Source of the DNA: Brevundimonas sp.
GTDB taxonomy: Bacteria > Pseudomonadota > Alphaproteobacteria > Caulobacterales > Caulobacteraceae
NCBI RefSeq assembly: GCF_016463295.1
Contig: NZ_JAEMRO010000002.1
Span: 62,001 to 126,000 of the forward strand
Direction: 5' to 3'
DNA: 64,000 bases
The notes under the pieces are model-generated. The model worked only from the letters and a program-made list of their open reading frames with translations. It was not told the DNA's origin and ran no database searches. A program made the translations under genes and the position numbers. Positions 62,113 through 64,000 of this stretch are shown here, in pieces; the stretch's first letter is position 1; every line of letters begins with the position of its first letter.

Positions 62113-62523
62113 TCAGACCGGTGCCGCGCCGATCTGCTTTAGAATGCCAAGCTCGTCGGAAGACCCCCAGCGCTCGACCATCTTGCCATTCTCGAAGCGG
62201 CCGATCTGCATTCCGCGGATTTCAATGGGTTTGCCGGTGCCAGCAATACCAAGAAAATCGCCCTGATGGGTTCCAGTCAGCGTATAAGCAAAGGCCACCT
62301 TGTCCCCTTCGCTGACCATGGTCTGAGGCTCGACTTTCATGTCGGGGAAGGCCTTCCGCATGCCGGCGAAAAAGGTCTTGAACCCGTCAGGACCAGCACC
62401 CTGTCCCGGTGCTGGATCGTTGTCGACACAGCTTTCAGCGACGACTTCCGAAAAGGCGTCTAGGTCGCCGGTGTTGACGATTTCGCCGAAGCGTTTGGTG
62501 GCGGCAATGGCGGCGTCGGACAT
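62113..62523 (-). CDS. Ester cyclase/SnoaL-like protein
   Basis: A 136-residue protein of the SnoaL/NTF2-like fold: FGEIVNTGDLDAFSEVVAES, MRKAFPDMKVEPQTMVSEGD, KVAFAYTLTGTHQGDFLGI, GMQIGRFENGKMVERWGSSD. The pattern is typical of ester cyclase-type small proteins with unknown substrate. The next gene downstream is the lipoamide dehydrogenase-like gene. The 30-bp inverted repeat lies 110 bases upstream of its start. Confidence 0.82.
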   Translation of the reverse strand: MSDAAIAATKRFGEIVNTGDLDAFSEVVAESCVDNDPAPGQGAGPDGFKTFFAGMRKAFPDMKVEPQTMVSEGDKVAFAYTLTGTHQGDFLGIAGTGKPIEIRGMQIGRFENGKMVERWGSSDELGILKQIGAAPV

Positions 62524-62633
62524 TGAGATTTCCTGCGTAAAGTTCGACGCGGTAACCTTCTGATGCGTGATTGGTTGCGGTGAGGTCAGTGTCGACGCTG
62601 CACGAGCGCTTGGTCGGAGAAAGCTGCAGCATA

Positions 62634-62663
62634 CTCAGTGTACATCAGCACAAATGCACTGAG
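62634..62663 (-). promoter_or_regulatory. 30-bp inverted repeat motif, copy 4
   Basis: Plus-strand arms CTCAGTG (62634-62640) and CACTGAG (62657-62663) are perfectly complementary, with a 16-base spacer containing AGCACAAATG. It is 110 bases upstream of the ester cyclase-like gene and 174 bases before the divergent histone deacetylase-family gene. Confidence 0.65.
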
Positions 62664-62837
62664 ACGGCGGGAGGGGCGGCGGGCGCACTGCGCGAAAGCG
62701 CGCCTGACCGTCTTGCCGAAGTAGACGGATTGGCCATGTCTGCTTGCAGTTGGCGTCTTGTTGAGACGGCGAACCTGCAGCGCCATCTGTCATGCAAACA
62801 CAGCCTTGCCTCCGCTAATCTGTTAGCCTCCATCCGC

Positions 62838-63791
62838 ATGCCCTCACCGCGCCCGCTTCCTCCGATCGTCTACCACCCGGCCTACAGTCCCGAGTTCCCG
62901 GCGGGTCATCGTTTTCCCATGCAGAAGTATGCGCGACTGGCTGAGGTGCTGGGCGAGGAGGGTCTGATAGGGCCCGAGGGGCTGCATACCCCCGAGGCCG
63001 CGAGTTTCGAGCTGCTCGCCGCGGTGCACGAGCCCGTCTACGTGCGCGAGGTCTTGGATCTCACCGTCCCGTCCAAGGTGGAGCGTGTCATCGGCCTGCC
63101 GATGACGCGGGGTGTATCAGACCGCTCTAGGATGGAGGTCGGCGGCACGCTGTTGGCAGCGCAGCTTGCCCTTCGCTATGGCCTCGCCTGCAATACCGCC
63201 GGGGGCAGTCACCATGCTGGACCGACTAAGGGCGCTGGCTTCTGCGTCTTTAACGACATCGCCGTAGTCTGCCGCGCAATGATCGACGCAGGCGAAATCG
63301 AGCAGGTCCTTGTAGTTGACCTCGATGTTCACCAGGGCGACGGAACCGCCTTCATTTTCGAGGACGAGCCTCGCGTTTTCACCTTCTCAATGCAGGGCGA
63401 AAAGAACTATCCCGTTCGGAGGGGCCCAAGCGATCTCGACATCGATTTGCCGGATGGGACTGGCGACGAATTGTACATGACCGAGCTGCGGGCGACCCTT
63501 CCCGGTCTGCTCGAACGCGTCGCACCAGACCTCGTCTTCTACATCGCTGGCGTCGATCCTCACGTTAGCGACCGTCTCGGCAGGTTGGCTTTGAGCGACG
63601 AAGGGCTTCTCGAGCGCGACAGCTATGTTCTCGAGACCTGCCTGCCTATGGCACCGGTCGTTGGCGTCACGGGCGGTGGCTATGACCTCGACATCTACAA
63701 GTTGGCACGTCGCCATGCCACTCTTCATCGCGCGGCCGCTACTGCATGGCGCAGTGGTTTAGCTCGCCCGGCAGCCTTAAGCGATGTCTGA
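62838..63791 (+). CDS. Histone deacetylase-family protein
   Basis: A 317-residue protein. The HDAC motifs NTAGGSHHAGPTKGAGFCVF (charge-relay His pair), VVDLDVHQGDGTAFIFE (metal ligands), IAGVDPHVSDRLGRLALSD and GVTGGGYDLD are present. Bacterial members act as acetylpolyamine or acetoin-type deacetylases. ATG 62838 starts the homologous region; the frame is open to 62571. The 3' end overlaps the next gene by eight bases. Confidence 0.92.
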   Translation: MPSPRPLPPIVYHPAYSPEFPAGHRFPMQKYARLAEVLGEEGLIGPEGLHTPEAASFELLAAVHEPVYVREVLDLTVPSKVERVIGLPMTRGVSDRSRMEVGGTLLAAQLALRYGLACNTAGGSHHAGPTKGAGFCVFNDIAVVCRAMIDAGEIEQVLVVDLDVHQGDGTAFIFEDEPRVFTFSMQGEKNYPVRRGPSDLDIDLPDGTGDELYMTELRATLPGLLERVAPDLVFYIAGVDPHVSDRLGRLALSDEGLLERDSYVLETCLPMAPVVGVTGGGYDLDIYKLARRHATLHRAAATAWRSGLARPAALSDV

Positions 63792-64000
63792 ATACCCACC
63801 CCTGATCGTCACGGCGGCGCTAGATGAAGGAGCCTTCGCCTGGTTTGAAGACCTGCGTCAGTCGCACTTCCCGCGCCACCGCAACAAGGTGCCGGCCCAT
63901 CTGACACTGTTTCATGCACTCCCAGGGCAGCACGAGCGCGACATCGTGCAGACGTTGGAAAGGGCCTGCCAGAGCCGATGTCCTTTTGCGTTGGATGTCC
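63784..64000 (+). CDS. 2'-5' RNA ligase-like protein, N-terminal part
   Basis: The first 72 codons of a gene continuing past the window edge. It starts MSEYPPLIVTAALDEGAFAW and carries the HxT motif in VPAHLTLFHALPG, typical of 2'-5' RNA ligase/LigT phosphodiesterases; the second HxT motif would lie outside. It overlaps the deacetylase stop by eight bases, suggesting co-translation. Confidence 0.75.
   Translation, partial: MSEYPPLIVTAALDEGAFAWFEDLRQSHFPRHRNKVPAHLTLFHALPGQHERDIVQTLERACQSRCPFALDV

Noticed and set aside
1..64000. CRISPR array
   Set aside because: No regularly spaced direct repeats of 23-40 bases were seen anywhere in the window.

Overview
The window is high-GC alphaproteobacterial DNA, most like Caulobacteraceae (Brevundimonas-type). 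The reasons are the codon use, a GAAC-N7-GAAC SOS box of the alphaproteobacterial LexA type, and the mix of families (yjf/PspA envelope cassette, aa3-type oxidase with a CtaD-CtaE fusion, NodT-type efflux, DUF1543, DUF2231). No rRNA or convincing tRNA gene was seen. All identifications rest on reading motifs in the translated sequence; no database search was run.

Layout. 1-3.7 kb: an envelope-stress cassette (PspA-like and YjfI-like genes on the minus strand; a K+ channel, DUF2491, DUF350 and DUF1190 on the plus strand). 3.7-6.4 kb: a cNMP-domain flavin reductase, a small membrane protein and the wreck of a GH5 cellulase. 6.4-11.3 kb: a four-gene ABC/HlyD/TolC export operon diverging from a TetR repressor whose probable palindromic operator covers the repressor start codon. 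11.3-13.2 kb: fragments of a GNAT and a PAS gene, then a periplasmic superoxide dismutase. 13.2-14.5 kb: a lower-GC two-gene module whose proteins share a YQAG motif, possibly a defence module. 14.6-29.2 kb: two same-orientation IS6-family elements bracket about 13 kb holding lipocalin, GlcG-like, exported hydroxyisourate hydrolase and cytosine-deaminase-like genes with a LysR regulator, an Rnk-like factor, several small unknowns, a LuxR regulator and a four-gene chaperone-usher pilus operon.

29.4-33.7 kb is an EmrB/EmrA/OMF drug-efflux operon. 34-38 kb holds a VOC protein and its divergent LysR gene, a 5'-truncated mmsA, DUF1543 and a PRC-barrel membrane protein. 38.2-46.3 kb is a respiratory cluster: small membrane protein, fused CtaD-CtaE, cytochrome c-tailed CtaC, mono- and diheme cytochromes c, cytochrome b561, CtaG, a PQQ-type sugar dehydrogenase and DUF2231.

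46.5-64 kb looks like an accessory stress/DNA-repair region: DUF6880, a PfpI/DJ-1 amidotransferase, a three-gene umuDC cassette behind an SOS box, an XRE regulator, an SRAP (HMCES-like) protein, DUF3072, an Hsp70-like protein, PhzF, a quinone reductase-like protein, small lipoproteins, a lipoamide dehydrogenase-like reductase, an ester cyclase-like protein, a histone deacetylase-family protein and a partial 2'-5' RNA ligase. The most striking unexplained signal is here. A 30-bp inverted repeat (CTCAGTG-N16-CACTSAG) occurs four times, and three copies lie 103-110 bp upstream of a start codon in the same relative orientation. That is the geometry expected of an uncharacterised regulon.
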